From Anisodus tanguticus (lineage: Eukaryota > Streptophyta > Magnoliopsida > Solanales > Solanaceae): DNA of 64,000 nt. The position numbers and the translations under genes were made by a program. The notes beneath the pieces are model-generated. The model was not told where the DNA came from and did not search any database. It saw only the letters and a list, made by a program, of their open reading frames with translations. The DNA is taken from assembly GCA_034509755.1 (NCBI GenBank), contig CM067541.1:6746001-6810000 (forward strand). The letters are read 5' to 3'. The first letter of the stretch is position 1. The number at the start of each line of letters is the position of its first letter. This document shows positions 35,981 through 46,269 of this stretch, piece after piece.

Positions 35981-36060
35981 AATTTTATGAAATACTGTCT
36001 ATGAATACTCATGCAAAATAGTAATTGAGTTCGAAATTTAATGTTTATATTTATATATAT

Positions 36061-36210
36061 GATGAAATTCTTAATATAGACGTAGAATTTACATCAAAAT
36101 TATTGAATTCGGCTAGAAGATCTGCTCCTAATCTGAGGACGTGTTTATGTAGATTACAAGAAGATGAGTCATAGTCAATGAATTTGCACTCGAGTTCAAG
36201 ACCTCTAAAA
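36061..36210 (-). other. Short coding-like frame of unknown origin
   Basis: A minus-strand frame of about 50 codons without a start codon reads in part LELECKFIDYDSSSC and LRLGADLLAEFNNF. Its residue mix looks protein-like, and TTTTAG, a possible splice acceptor, precedes it. It could be a remnant of a host exon or of viral leader sequence. I do not recognise it. Confidence 0.3.
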
Positions 36211-36499
36211 CATTAAACAAAACAAATCACTAGCTGACTGTATACAGGATTATATTAGACATGTGCAGTTCTCAAAGTATTATTATGGAGGCAAGATTTT
36301 TTGTCCCCTTTCCCCATAAATCATAATATTTAAACGTTGGTAGGTGGAAATACCCAAACCCCACCAAACATGTTTTAATTTTTTTAAAAAAGGTTTTGAA
36401 CTATTGAGGTATATATCATAGGTCCCTACATAATGTACTTTGTTTTCTTAGCTAAGTTCTCCATGTTTGAGAAAGCACATTATGTGCAGTGTCAACAAT

Positions 36500-37400
36500 T
36501 AAATGGAGTAATACAATAAATACGTTTCATATTATTTATTAGATATAATATTTTACACGTGGCGATTATAAGAAAATACTGAAGGAGACAGGAGCAAATT
36601 AACATTGATCGTCAATCCAACGGTCAAAATCTAAAATGATCGTTGATACAACGGTTATATTTGCAAATGGAGGACTAGGGGCGGGATCGGGACGGGTCGG
36701 GACGAGACATTGTCCCGTCCCGGTTCGAGTCCCGCTACCGATTTTTTTTTTTTTTACTAATCGGGGTCGGGTCGGGCCGTCCCGGCCCACTGGCCAGCCT
36801 TAGATAATACATATCTAAATAAGAATATGTGCAAAAAATATAATGAAAAAGCGAATACAATTAAATAAACCACTCCGTGAACCTTTTACCAATCCAATGC
36901 GTCTTAAATCGACCTACTCAAATTCGGGTAGGTTGAAATTTGATTATGGAGTATTATCAATTAAATACAATATTTTACTCATGGCAACAATTAAAATAAA
37001 AGATACTTAAGGATACGGGGGCAAATTAATTTGGTGGAGATCTCAACTCAATGCCTCATAAGTCAATCTACAGCTACAGGTAAAATTCCATTAAATTTAA
37101 ATATGACGTATTATTAACTAAATACAATATTTTACTCGTGGCAACAATAGAAAAAAAATTAAGGATGTCGGAGAATTAATAGTAGAGGAGGTGTAAACCC
37201 AATACATTATATCTCAACCTACTCAATAAAAATCCATTAAATTTGAAATGACATATTATTAACTAAATACAAAAAATTTACACCTGGCAACAGTAAATAA
37301 AAGATTAAGGATATCGGAGAAAATAAATTTATAGTAGAGGAGGTGTAAACCGAATACATTATATCTCAACCTACTCAATAAAATTTTGATAGGTTGAAAT
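36500..37400. repeat. Degenerate tandem repeat, unit about 150 bp
   Basis: The block TAAATACAATATTTTACTC followed by TGGCAACA recurs at about 36963 and 37119 and, more diverged, at 37263 (TTTACACCTGGCAAC). A related start (TATTTTACACGTGGCGATTA) lies at about 36550. Each is followed by TTAAGGAT and then a GGAG-rich phrase. The first unit is interrupted by the hAT-like end at 36600. Confidence 0.7.
36600..36802. mobile_element. hAT end fragment related to the 15.7-kb element
   Basis: Ends TGGCCAGCCTTA (36791-36802), one change from the right terminus of the hAT at 19138-19149. It is preceded by the same GGGCCGTCCCGGCCCAC block, a T-run and GAGACATTGTCCC. The words CAACGGTCA and TATTTGCAAA match 18.95 kb. 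The other terminus is missing, so this is a truncated relative. Confidence 0.75.
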
Positions 37401-37447
37401 TTAAATTTAATTGGTCAAATTTGATATCCATGCTTGCAACCTCACCA

Positions 37448-37523
37448 TACTTTTTATTTTATTCGTCAAGCATTAAAAAAATCATTTGGACGTTTTATGG
37501 AAGTTACTTTTAAGGTAAATGAA
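37448..37523 (+). repeat. Direct repeat, first copy (partner 38906-38983)
   Basis: TACTTTTTATTTTATTCGT, then AAGCATTAAAAAAAT, then TATGGAAGTTACTTTT and GGTAAATGAA appear here and again at 38906-38983, same orientation, with a few differences. It abuts the inverted-repeat arm that starts at 37525. Confidence 0.8.
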
Positions 37524-37524
37524 A

Positions 37525-38729
37525 TTAATATATTAGATTGGTTGTGAATGAAACCGCATCTTTTTACAAGAAATCATTTACAATTTGATTGTTCATTACT
37601 AGTATACATGCATAATATTTGCACATCTGTTGTGACACCTAAGTATTGACTATGGGTAGGGATGTCAACGGGGCGGGGCGGGGCGGGGAAAGGTACCCCA
37701 TGTACCCCGCCACCTAAAACCCCACCCCCACACCCGCCCCACCACCCATTACTGGTAGTAATTTCTCCACCCGTACCCGCCTAGCGGGTATAGGATTACA
37801 CCTGCTCCCGCCCCACTTACTCGGCGGGTACCCATTACCCGCCGCACCACCCGTTGGGTACCCGCATACCCGTCTACCCGCCTCACCTACCCACCTAAAA
37901 TATTCAACTAATCAATGTTCTACACTTCTACATCACCTGTATCAATAAAATTAACAAAGCTCAAATCCTGCATCAGTAAGTTAACTCTTCAATATTTGAT
38001 TAAAATATTCTACACTGATTGATACCACAATGTACCAAAGTTCATTTAACAAAGCAATTAAAAAAACAGTTCCCACAGGTTTTTTTAAAGCAACTAAAAA
38101 AACAAATATTCTACATTGATTGATATAACTCTTCAGCTGCTGAAGTTCAACATTTGCATCCATGGCTTCTTCAATCAATCCTTATCATACATCAACTTCC
38201 TTCACCTAAAATATAGAAATTTAAAATTTTAACACTGTTTGGCGGATATATGGCAAATGAATAATTAAGTTGAACTATTTAAAACACTTAATACCTCATC
38301 TTCGGTAATACATTCTTCCTCCTCCATTTCGTCAATAATTTGCCGATACTCAACTTCTTTTAGCCCACCATCACCTAATAATTAAAATTAAGAGACGAGA
38401 CAAATTTAAAATCATATTTGGACTTTGGGCTAAGGAAATAAGTTGCAGGTCCATTATTTAGGTTGTGCGGGTACATGCGATGCGGGTAGCGGGTGCGATG
38501 CGGGTGCGGTGTGGGTCTTATATGAAATTCACCCCGCCCCACTATCATGACAGGTAGCACTTTTGATACTCATACCCGCCCCACCACCCACCAAACCATA
38601 TCCATACCCGACCCAACTGAAGCGGGTGCGGTGCGATACCCGCATTTACCCCACTGACATCCCTAACTATGGCGCGTTAGTTATCCGTGCAGGTTGTAGC
38701 ACATGAGTTGTTTGTGTAATTTATGACAC
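37525..38729 (+). repeat. Inverted-repeat arm A, split by a hAT element (partner 41449-41624)
   Basis: 37525-37656 plus 38666-38729, read together, match the reverse complement of 41449-41624 across about 175 bp. Shared words include AAGAAATCATTTACAATTTG, ATTTGCACAT and TTGTTTGTGTAATTTATGAC. The match is interrupted exactly at the borders of the hAT-type element at 37657-38665. Confidence 0.85.
37657..38665. mobile_element. Non-autonomous hAT element, 1009 bp
   Basis: Termini TAGGGATGTCA and TGACATCCCTA are exact inverted repeats. The flanks ACTATGGG (37649-37656) and ACTATGGC (38666-38673) form an 8-bp duplication with one change. Subterminal zones are rich in ACCCGC/GCGGGT words. The middle keeps a small acidic frame (minus, about 38280-38350: EYRQIIDEMEEEE) that could be the tail of a lost transposase. 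A related copy at 41.5 kb lacks the insert and supports both borders. Confidence 0.9.
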
Positions 38730-39543
38730 TAAAATTCGTAAGACGTGTGGATATGAATTCATCTTTCATGCATCGTATAATTCGAACACCTCAAATAATG
38801 TGGTGTAGATATAGCATTGCGGATGCTAGTATTGGAAATATATGGAGTCTATATCATGCATATCTGATGCACTAAAAATTCCCTTATTGTTTAATTTTTG
38901 TATTGTACTTTTTATTTTATTCGTTAAGCATTAAAAAAATTCATTTGGACATATTATGGAAGTTACTTTTTGAGGTAAATGAAGAGGAAAAGTAAAATTC
39001 ACAATGTGAAACCCTTCAAGTAATATAGTAATAGGTATCCTTAAATTAATATAAAAAAGAAAAGAAAAAAAAGATGAACAAGTGGAAAGGTCATGGATTA
39101 ATGAATTTAGTACCTTTATTTTAACGAAATGATGCCCTAGAAAAGGGACTTGAATCCCTTTAGCAAAGTATTTAGTCCGATGATCCTTAATAAGTAGTAA
39201 TTACTTAGTTTTTTATATTTGTTCTAGATAAATAATTTTTTAAAATACCAAGAAGGTATTAATTCTTTTTGTTCTAATTTATCCTTGTCTAATAAGTGAT
39301 CTAAACAAATTTCTAAAAAGTCTCTAGTACTACTTAATTAGTGTTGCGGAGACATAGAAGTAAATTAATCAAATAACCTTCTTATTAATACCCCCATTAT
39401 TTCATTTTACGTGTCTTAATTTGTCTGAACACGAAGTTAAAAAATGTAAAAGAGACTTTTTAATTTTGTGGGCTATAATTAAAAATGTATATGATGTGTC
39501 AAAATGCTCATTGAACTTGTGATCTTAAACATGTCACTTTTAG
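38730..39543. other. Intergenic AT-rich region with the second direct-repeat copy
   Basis: Holds the partner copy (38906-38983) of the repeat at 37448. Half of a MITE lies at about 39392-39450 (CCCCCATTATTTCATTTTAC). No gene. Confidence 0.5.
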
Positions 39544-40641
39544 GTTGAGTAGGACCAAAACAGAATATTTAGAGTGCAAGTTCAGCATCGGGAGCGACCC
39601 TAAGACAGACGTGGAGGTAATGTTTGATACTCAGGTCATTCCAAATAAAAGAAGCTTCAAGTACGTAAAGTCTATTATCCAAGGGAATGGAGAGATTGAT
39701 GACGATGTCACACATCGTATTGGGGAAGGGTGGATGAAATGGAGGCTCGCATCTGGAGTATTGTGCGACAAAAAGTGCCACCAAAACTTAAATGCAAGTT
39801 CTATAGGGTGGTGGTTAGACAGACTATGTTGTATGGAGTGGAGTGTTGGTCAGTCAAGACTTCACACTTACAAAATATGAAAGTTGCGGAGATGAGGATG
39901 CTGAGATGGATGTGTGGGCATACAATGAGAGATAGGATTAGAAATGATGATATCCGGGAGAAAGTGGGAGTGGCCTCGGTGGATGATAAGATGCGGGAAG
40001 CGAGGTTGAGATGGTTCGGGCATGTGCAGAGGAGAGACACAGATGCCCCGGTGCGGAGGTGTGAAAGGTTGGCTATGGACGGGTTCATGAGGGGTAGAGG
40101 TAGGCCGAAAAAGTATTGGGGAGAGGTGATTAGACGGGATATGGCGCAGGTGCAACTTACTGAGGACATGACCTTAGATAGGGGGTTGTGGAGGACACAG
40201 ATTAGAGTAGAAGAGTAGTAGGTACTCGAGCGTAGTCCTACTTATGCTTACAAATTGATAGTTGTAGTGTTATTATTGTAGGCCAGATTAGCCTATCACA
40301 CTTATAGACACATTATTGTTTTATAATCCACTGTAGTTTGATTTATGCTGCTATGTGTTTTTAGTGTATTTTGTTTAGCTTATTTAGTTGTGTTAGCTAC
40401 TGCTCCCTTTTGACCGAATGCACTTTATACTGCTTTAATTCCTTATCTGAATCTGACCGTTTCTATTGCTTTACTCTTGCTTTGTTTTGATTGCATTGTT
40501 TGTGATTATGCTTTGTTTTGAGCCGACGGTGTCCCGGAAACAGCCGATCTACCTACCAAGGTGGATGTAAAGTCTGTGTACACTCTACCCTTTCCATACC
40601 CCACGGTGTGAGATTTCACTAGGTATGTTGTTGTTGTTGTA
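39544..40641 (+). mobile_element. 5'-truncated RTE-clade LINE with 3' tail
   Basis: Contains the last part of an RTE reverse transcriptase in two overlapping frames. 39545-39880 has RTKTEYLECKFSIGSD and VIPNKRSFKYVKSIIQG. 39730-40218 has EMRMLRWMCGHTMRDRIR, VGVASVDDKMREARLRWFGH and a terminal LTEDMTLDRGLWRTQIRVEE. A frameshift separates them near 39750. After the TAG at 40216-40218 a 420-bp 3' region ends with GAGCCGACGGTGTCCCGG, CACTCTACCC and ATGTTGTTGTTGTTG. The matching minus-strand copy is at 27.0-27.9 kb. Confidence 0.9.
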
Positions 40642-41059
40642 ATATTTTCTGAAATAGACCAAAAAAAGTAAGAGGATATAAATTGAAAAAAACGGAGTAT
40701 AACTATAAACTATTATCAAATGAAATCTTTTAGCCCTGCTTTCAACCACTAATTCAGCTGTTGTCAATTTTTTTTTCTCTCTTCTTGTTTTAAATGGAGA
40801 ATCATGAAAGAAATCAAATATATCTCTCTCTCTCGTTTTAAATAGAGAAAAGCATAGAATAAATTAAATGATAGAACAGACTATGGTTGACTGTAGAGAT
40901 TAGGGTAGTTTGGTTGGCGATAACAAGAAGTTATATAAGAATTATGATAATGAAATTACAATACAAAAGTTAAATAATAACGGATTTTTTTCCAGTACTA
41001 GCGTCCCCAACGCTATATCTACGCTCGCACATTATTCAAGGATGATTCATGAGATATGA
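40642..41059. other. Intergenic AT-rich region
   Basis: Non-coding. A short CT-repeat lies at about 40832-40843. No gene or classified repeat. Confidence 0.4.
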
Positions 41060-41440
41060 ATTCACGGGCTTATATTAGCTCAAACAAATAATTTCTTGCC
41101 TCTAATGATCGAGACTGATTCACATGTATTAATAATTTCTACACTATTTAAACAATAATACATCAATATACTCACACATTTTCACTGATTGCAGGTCATT
41201 ACTCCTACAACTGAAAAACCATCGGTGCGCCATATCCTGAGGGAAATTAATATGGTTGCGGATCTGATGGCGGAATTCGGAAGGAAATCTATGGGATAAG
41301 AAGTGGAAACAAACAAACTAGTACAAGTTTTTGAAGCATCTCCTTTTGTAACTCATGCTCTTGATAGAGATGCAAATGAAACTGTATCGTTTAGATCAGT
41401 TCCTTATTGTACGTCTAAATCCTTCCGTTAAGCAAAAAAA
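41060..41440 (+). pseudogene. L1-type LINE RNase H remnant
   Basis: Degraded plus-strand reading resembles the RNase H domain at the end of plant L1-type LINEs: IETDSHVLI (about 41108-41134, with the catalytic Asp context), a gap, then HILREINMVADLMAEFGRKS (about 41231-41290) and FEASPFVTHALDRDANETVS (about 41331-41390). Frames shift between blocks and no reverse transcriptase precedes it, so it is a short 3' relic. Assignment rests on the RE-N-VAD-x-A pattern. Confidence 0.65.
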
Positions 41441-41448
41441 TAATTCAT

Positions 41449-41624
41449 GTGTCATAAATTACACAAACAATTCATGTTCTATAACTAACGTGCCATAATC
41501 ATATTTAAGTGTGACAACACATGTGCAAATACTATGCCTATGTACTAGTAATGAACAATCAAATTGTAAATGATTTCTTGTTAAAAAGACGATGTTTCGT
41601 TCACAACCAATTCTAATATATTAA
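41449..41624 (-). repeat. Inverted-repeat arm B (hAT-free copy)
   Basis: Reverse complement of the repeat at 37525-38729, without the 1009-bp hAT insertion. At the insertion point it reads (minus) ATGATTATGGCACG, the uninterrupted site. Confidence 0.85.
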
Positions 41625-42178
41625 AGTTCATCACTCAAAAAGATCTTAATTAGAAGGATTGATGTGAAGTCAAAGTTTTAAGCTTCCAAAGCTAGTTGAA
41701 CTTTTTTTATTAGCTGCATATATCAATGTAAGAATTGCACGTGATTTTTTTCGGGGAGGTTCGATCTTGTAGCCCATTACAATTTTTTTTCGGTCCCAAA
41801 TTATTAATCTATCATGAAAAAATCTGAACTTTCTATAATAAAAAATAAGTTAACTTTAAAATTCTTCATTTTAACCTCAATGAGATAAACAACAACAAGA
41901 AATATCTACGGCTTGTTTATGACACATATGAAAAGTCTTTATCTCTTTATTAAACTATGTATACAGTCAAACAGTATTACATAAATTGCTATGAACACAC
42001 TATTACTTTAGTTATATGAACTTTTTCATAAAATATCAGGAAAATAACGCAGAAAATCAATAAATGAAACACATAAAAATGTTTAACTAGTCATTTTCTA
42101 GTCATATTATAAGTGATCATAAGAGATCAATTAATCAATATTTTGTTAAAGAATTTACAAGAACCAGTATTTTCCCAC

Positions 42179-42187
42179 TATAAATAG
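42179..42187 (+). promoter_or_regulatory. TATA box of the 42.3-kb BAHD gene
   Basis: TATAAATAG about 90 bp upstream of the ATG, matching the spacing of the other BAHD genes in the window. Confidence 0.6.
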
Positions 42188-42273
42188 GAAATATAAACCT
42201 TTTGTCCCTTAGTTCAACATTTGTCTTCAACCTTTCCACAATTTTCTCTCTTTCCCTTAGTTCCACATAAAAG

Positions 42274-43647
42274 ATGGGTAGCCATTGTGTTAATTTTAGT
42301 GACCAAATTCAAGTTGAAATCATGTCCAAAAAACTCATAAAACCATCCTCATCAACTCCTAATGACCTTCAAAATTATAAGTTATCCTTTTTCGACCAAA
42401 TAGCTGAGAAAACACATATGCCTGTTGTTCTTTTTTATCCACACCCGATCAACTCTTCCACTACCACTAATTTTATGGTACAACAACTTGAAGAATCACT
42501 TTCTAGGATTTTGACACATGTTTATCCGGCTGCTGGTAGATTTGATGAAAATAAGTGTTCAATCAAGTGTCAAGATCAAGGTGTGACATTAATAAAAGCC
42601 AATCTTGATTGCCTAATGGACGATTTTATCCAAAAGGCCACCACGGATTTTGACCTCGCCTTGAATTTTTGGCCACATGGCATTGTGGATGTTGACTCGA
42701 CTAGTTTGTTCACCACACCACTTATGGTTGTGCAAATTACAATTTTTCAATGTGGGGGACTCGCTTTATCTATGAGCACCGCTCACCCTGCAATGGACGG
42801 GTGGGCGAGTTTCACGTTCATCTACGAGTGGTTCAGAGTGTGTAAATTGGGAATACCAGCTGAAAAGATAAATTTCATGAGCTTTGATTTAGCTAACATT
42901 TTCGGACCAAGAGACATAACCACAATTTTTGAAGCTTCTGCTATTTTCCATGGAATACGTCCGGACTCTAAAATAGTGGCCAAAAACTTTGTTATGGATG
43001 AAGCATCTTTATCAAAACTCAGAGACAAATTAACAAATTGTCACAATCCAGAAGCCTTATGCTTTAAGCCCTCAAGAGTTGAGATGGTTACCGCGATTTT
43101 ATGGAGGGCTCAACTCCGCGCTTCACAGGCAATATCAGGAAAAGTGAAGCCATCATTAATGTCATTTCCCCTTAATTTACGCGGTAAGCTTAAATATTCT
43201 GAAACGGTTAATCCTTTTGGAAATTTTATCATTGAAGTTCCTATTGCATATGAGCCCAAAGGGACCAAGATGGAGTTAAAAGATTTCATAGTATTGATAA
43301 GAGAAGCAGTGCAAAAAACTGTTGACTATTGTGGTGAAGCTTCAACAGATGAAGTAGTTGACTTGGTGGCTAATTTATATAACCAAAGTTATGGAGGACA
43401 AGATTGGGGAACTAGTGATGATATTGAGGAATTTACATGCTCAAGTTTGTGTTCATTTCATATGCAAGAAGCAGATTTTGGATGGGGAAATCCAAATTTA
43501 ATGCATTTTGGATCAAGACATCATCAAGTGTTTTGGTTGTATTCTACACAATGTGGTAATAGTATTGCTGTGCAGATGGATCTCAAGGACAAGTACATCC
43601 ACTTCATTGAACGTGATCAAGATTTCCTCGCTTTTACCAAGTTATAA
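42274..43647 (+). CDS. BAHD acyltransferase (vinorine synthase-like), 457 aa
   Basis: Single-exon acyl-CoA-dependent acyltransferase. HPAMD lies at residues 171-175 (catalytic HxxxD) and DFGWG at 401-405 (structural motif); the N-terminal block KLIKPSSSTP plus LQNYKLSFFDQIAEK, and YPAAGRF, are as in clade III. Length and motifs are complete and no disabling change is seen. The first ATG is used: it lies 90 bp below a TATA box, and the next Met (17) would shorten the N-terminus to the conserved core. It is a diverged paralogue of the 21.7-kb gene (opposite strand). AATAAA words follow the stop at about 43675. The acceptor substrate is not predictable. Confidence 0.93.
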   Translation: MGSHCVNFSDQIQVEIMSKKLIKPSSSTPNDLQNYKLSFFDQIAEKTHMPVVLFYPHPINSSTTTNFMVQQLEESLSRILTHVYPAAGRFDENKCSIKCQDQGVTLIKANLDCLMDDFIQKATTDFDLALNFWPHGIVDVDSTSLFTTPLMVVQITIFQCGGLALSMSTAHPAMDGWASFTFIYEWFRVCKLGIPAEKINFMSFDLANIFGPRDITTIFEASAIFHGIRPDSKIVAKNFVMDEASLSKLRDKLTNCHNPEALCFKPSRVEMVTAILWRAQLRASQAISGKVKPSLMSFPLNLRGKLKYSETVNPFGNFIIEVPIAYEPKGTKMELKDFIVLIREAVQKTVDYCGEASTDEVVDLVANLYNQSYGGQDWGTSDDIEEFTCSSLCSFHMQEADFGWGNPNLMHFGSRHHQVFWLYSTQCGNSIAVQMDLKDKYIHFIERDQDFLAFTKL

Positions 43648-43796
43648 TTTGTGTGAATTCTAGTTCTTACTATAATAAATTTTGTTTTTCGTCAATCATT
43701 TACTTTAATTTCTCTGTCTTTATAGTGTAAGTACTACAATAGTAATTAATAGAATATTACCGTATCTTATATATTACCATTGATATAATATTACAT

Positions 43797-46150
43797 TGTT
43801 GACACCCAATTTTGTCCCCTTTTTTTCAATTTATTTGCAATTTAAATATTTTTGACACCTCAAAATAATCGTAATCATAGTTTTATCCTAATATTCTACA
43901 TTATTTTATTTTCGCAAAACGACATCATATTTTTTTACTTTTATTAAGCATAAGCATTTCACAAATATTATATTTTTATTTTTATCACATCGTTATATCT
44001 TCTTTTTTTTATATAATTTACATTTTTTTCTTCAAAGCCTTTTTAATATTAAACCCTTTTTATAATTTTAAACCTATAACCCATTTTATTTCCCAACCCA
44101 AAACAAACAACATCCAATTTAAAAGGGTCGTCTTGTATGTTCATCTACAAATTAACCCCTATTTTTTTGCCCAACCGGACCAGCCCAATCCCCAAACCCG
44201 TCGACCCAAGCCCACTCGAAACCTCCAACCCGTCGGCCCAAACCCATTCCCCTTATTTCCTTTACCCCCAAACCAAACACAACCCCTAAAAAAACCCTAC
44301 ACACTCCCATCAGCCGCAACCCCCGACCCCACACCCATACTCACGTCGTCGGTCACCTCACCCCTGCCACCACCGACTCCTGACACCACCAATTCCCCTC
44401 TGTTACGCTGACACCACCAATTCCCCTCTGTTACGCTGACACCACCAACCCTTCGACCCATACCCCTATCCCCTTCAAATCCGCGATTTCCCCCCCTTTA
44501 TTTTTGAAATTCAAACTCGATTTAAAGGGGGTATGGGGGTGGACATTGGGAGGTACAAACCATCTATAAATACCCCCATTTGTTCTTCATTTTGGGGGAG
44601 AGGAATTTTGAGGTCGGATTTCGTGTTCAAAGAAAAAAAAAAGATTCTGATTTTTGGGTTCAAAAGGGGGTCTAAAATCACTTCAAAAGAAATCGAAATA
44701 AGTCTGAAAACAAGTCCAAAATCAAAAGGAAAAGGGGTGAGTTTCGTTCTTGAACTTTGATTTTTGAATACTTCTATTTGGCCTTGTAAGCCGAATCCGA
44801 AAAATTTTCTTCATTGTTGTTGTTCTTCGCTGAATCGGGTTTACCAATTCGAGTCATTATTCGGGTCGGGTCGAAACCGGGTCAAAAAATTTCAGATTTT
44901 CAGTTTGGGTTTAAAGATTATAAATTCAAGTTTGTTTGTTCTTAATTTTGGTAATGAATCATCCCTCTTGTTTCTTAATTCCCAAATCCGAAAATACCCC
45001 TTTTATTCTTAGATTTTCGAATCTGAAACACTACTTTAGCCTTTAATTTTGCAATCTGAAAATTCCATTTCATTCCTCATATTTTCACTCAATTTTGGTT
45101 TGATTTGATTCGGGGTCGGGTCGGGTCACTGTCGTTTCGGTTCGGATCAGTTCCGGATCGGGTCAAAAATTTCATAAACAAAATTCTGTTTCAGAATCGA
45201 AAATCAGAATTCTAAACATTTCCGAGCGGATTCGACGATTCAAAACAATGCCTCGGTTCACTACCCGAAAAAGGTTAGACTCATTTTAATTCTTCTACAT
45301 TTCTTTAAGCTTATTTGATTGTGTGTTTTATGCTTGATTTTTAATATGATATTTTGCTACGTAGTTAGTCTTGATTAATTAATATGATAATGAGATGTTT
45401 TGCTTGCATAATTGTATATATGTCGTTGGGATATTTCTGATTTGGGGTTGATATGCGATAGATGATATTGCTTTGATGTTTTGGTTAACCAATTATTGTC
45501 ATTAGTTCTAGTAAGGTATCTTGGGTTCATTATTAAGTGCAATATGGATAATGTAAGATTATACGCTTTTGGAAGAAACTATGGCTTGATTAAACACTCT
45601 TAGGGCACTTAGCGGATTGTTGATATTCAAATTATTGTATGTTGTGTAGGTTGTTAGCTTGGTTGCTGCCTATTAAATCAAACAATGATAGCATACTTTA
45701 ATTGATTTAAATGACGATATTTACATGTTATATTCTAGATTAATATGTGCAAATTTGGAAAGAGTCTTTTATCCATGTTTATATAATAGTGTGTGTGTTT
45801 GGTTTAAGTTTAAGTTTATGAATATCATATTTCTTTGAGATTAGGATGAGTTCAACTGAATTTATCATGTTTGTTTATATAATTTATACATTGGTCTTCC
45901 TTGCCTATTTTATTCATGTTTAAATTTGGAACCGGATGTGTTAGCATATGCTCTTTCTTCGGCTACTTTAACGTGCCAAATTTGAAAAATGATGTCTTAA
46001 GGATATATAAAATATACGGCCATGAGTATTCATTCCTATGTACATTTAATGTTGTATATTTTGTGTATATATATATTAGGAATATTCATGTGTTTATATT
46101 TTCGTTCTGTCTACTAATCCTTTTCTTTTATTTACATGAAATGCATCGGG
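43797..46150 (+). mobile_element. Long LTR fragment of a Gypsy-like element (copy C)
   Basis: Begins TGTTGACACCCAATTTTGTC and for hundreds of bases mirrors the reverse complement of the LTRs at 50.2-53.2 and 58.5-61.4 kb, for example AAGCATTTCACAAATATTAT and TTTTCGCAAAACG. A TATA box (TATAAATA, 44565-44572) stands at the same place as in those copies. Pro-rich frames near 44.1-44.4 kb are LTR sequence, not genes. A 28-bp unit TGACACCACCAATTCCCCTC... is tandemly doubled at 44381-44436. The LTR end is not reached; sequence changes near 46150. No internal region follows. Confidence 0.75.
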
Positions 46151-46269
46151 AGTAATGAAGAGTCTCGTTATGAGACTCATCATGACTTTGTCCAAAACGA
46201 AGAACCACAACCGCATTCATTGCATTCTTCGGTCTCGGAACTTCAAAACAAATAGCATAAGACAAATTG

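Larger units (their letters stand above)
28690..35990 (-). mobile_element. Endogenous pararetrovirus (Caulimoviridae, solendovirus-like), near full length
   Basis: Read on the minus strand the region holds, in order, a movement protein, a small coiled-coil protein, coat protein with zinc knuckle, aspartic protease, reverse transcriptase, RNase H and a separate last gene in the transactivator position, then a TATA-bearing intergenic part. There is no integrase and no LTR, as expected for a plant DNA virus copied into the chromosome. Gene order and a solanaceous host suggest the Solendovirus group; other four-gene caulimovirid genera are possible. The copy is damaged: at least four in-frame stops and three frameshifts, described gene by gene below. 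No tRNA primer site was seen, so the leader is incomplete. Left limit is approximate. Confidence 0.9.

Noticed and set aside
8..43647. A biosynthetic gene cluster (glycosyltransferase plus acyltransferases)
   Set aside because: The glycosyltransferase is broken, the BAHD copies look like ordinary local duplicates, and the gene between them (LETM1) is a housekeeping gene.
44133..44411. 92-codon Pro-rich frame
   Set aside because: Part of LTR copy C; composition follows C-rich repeats, including a doubled 28-bp unit; no domain.
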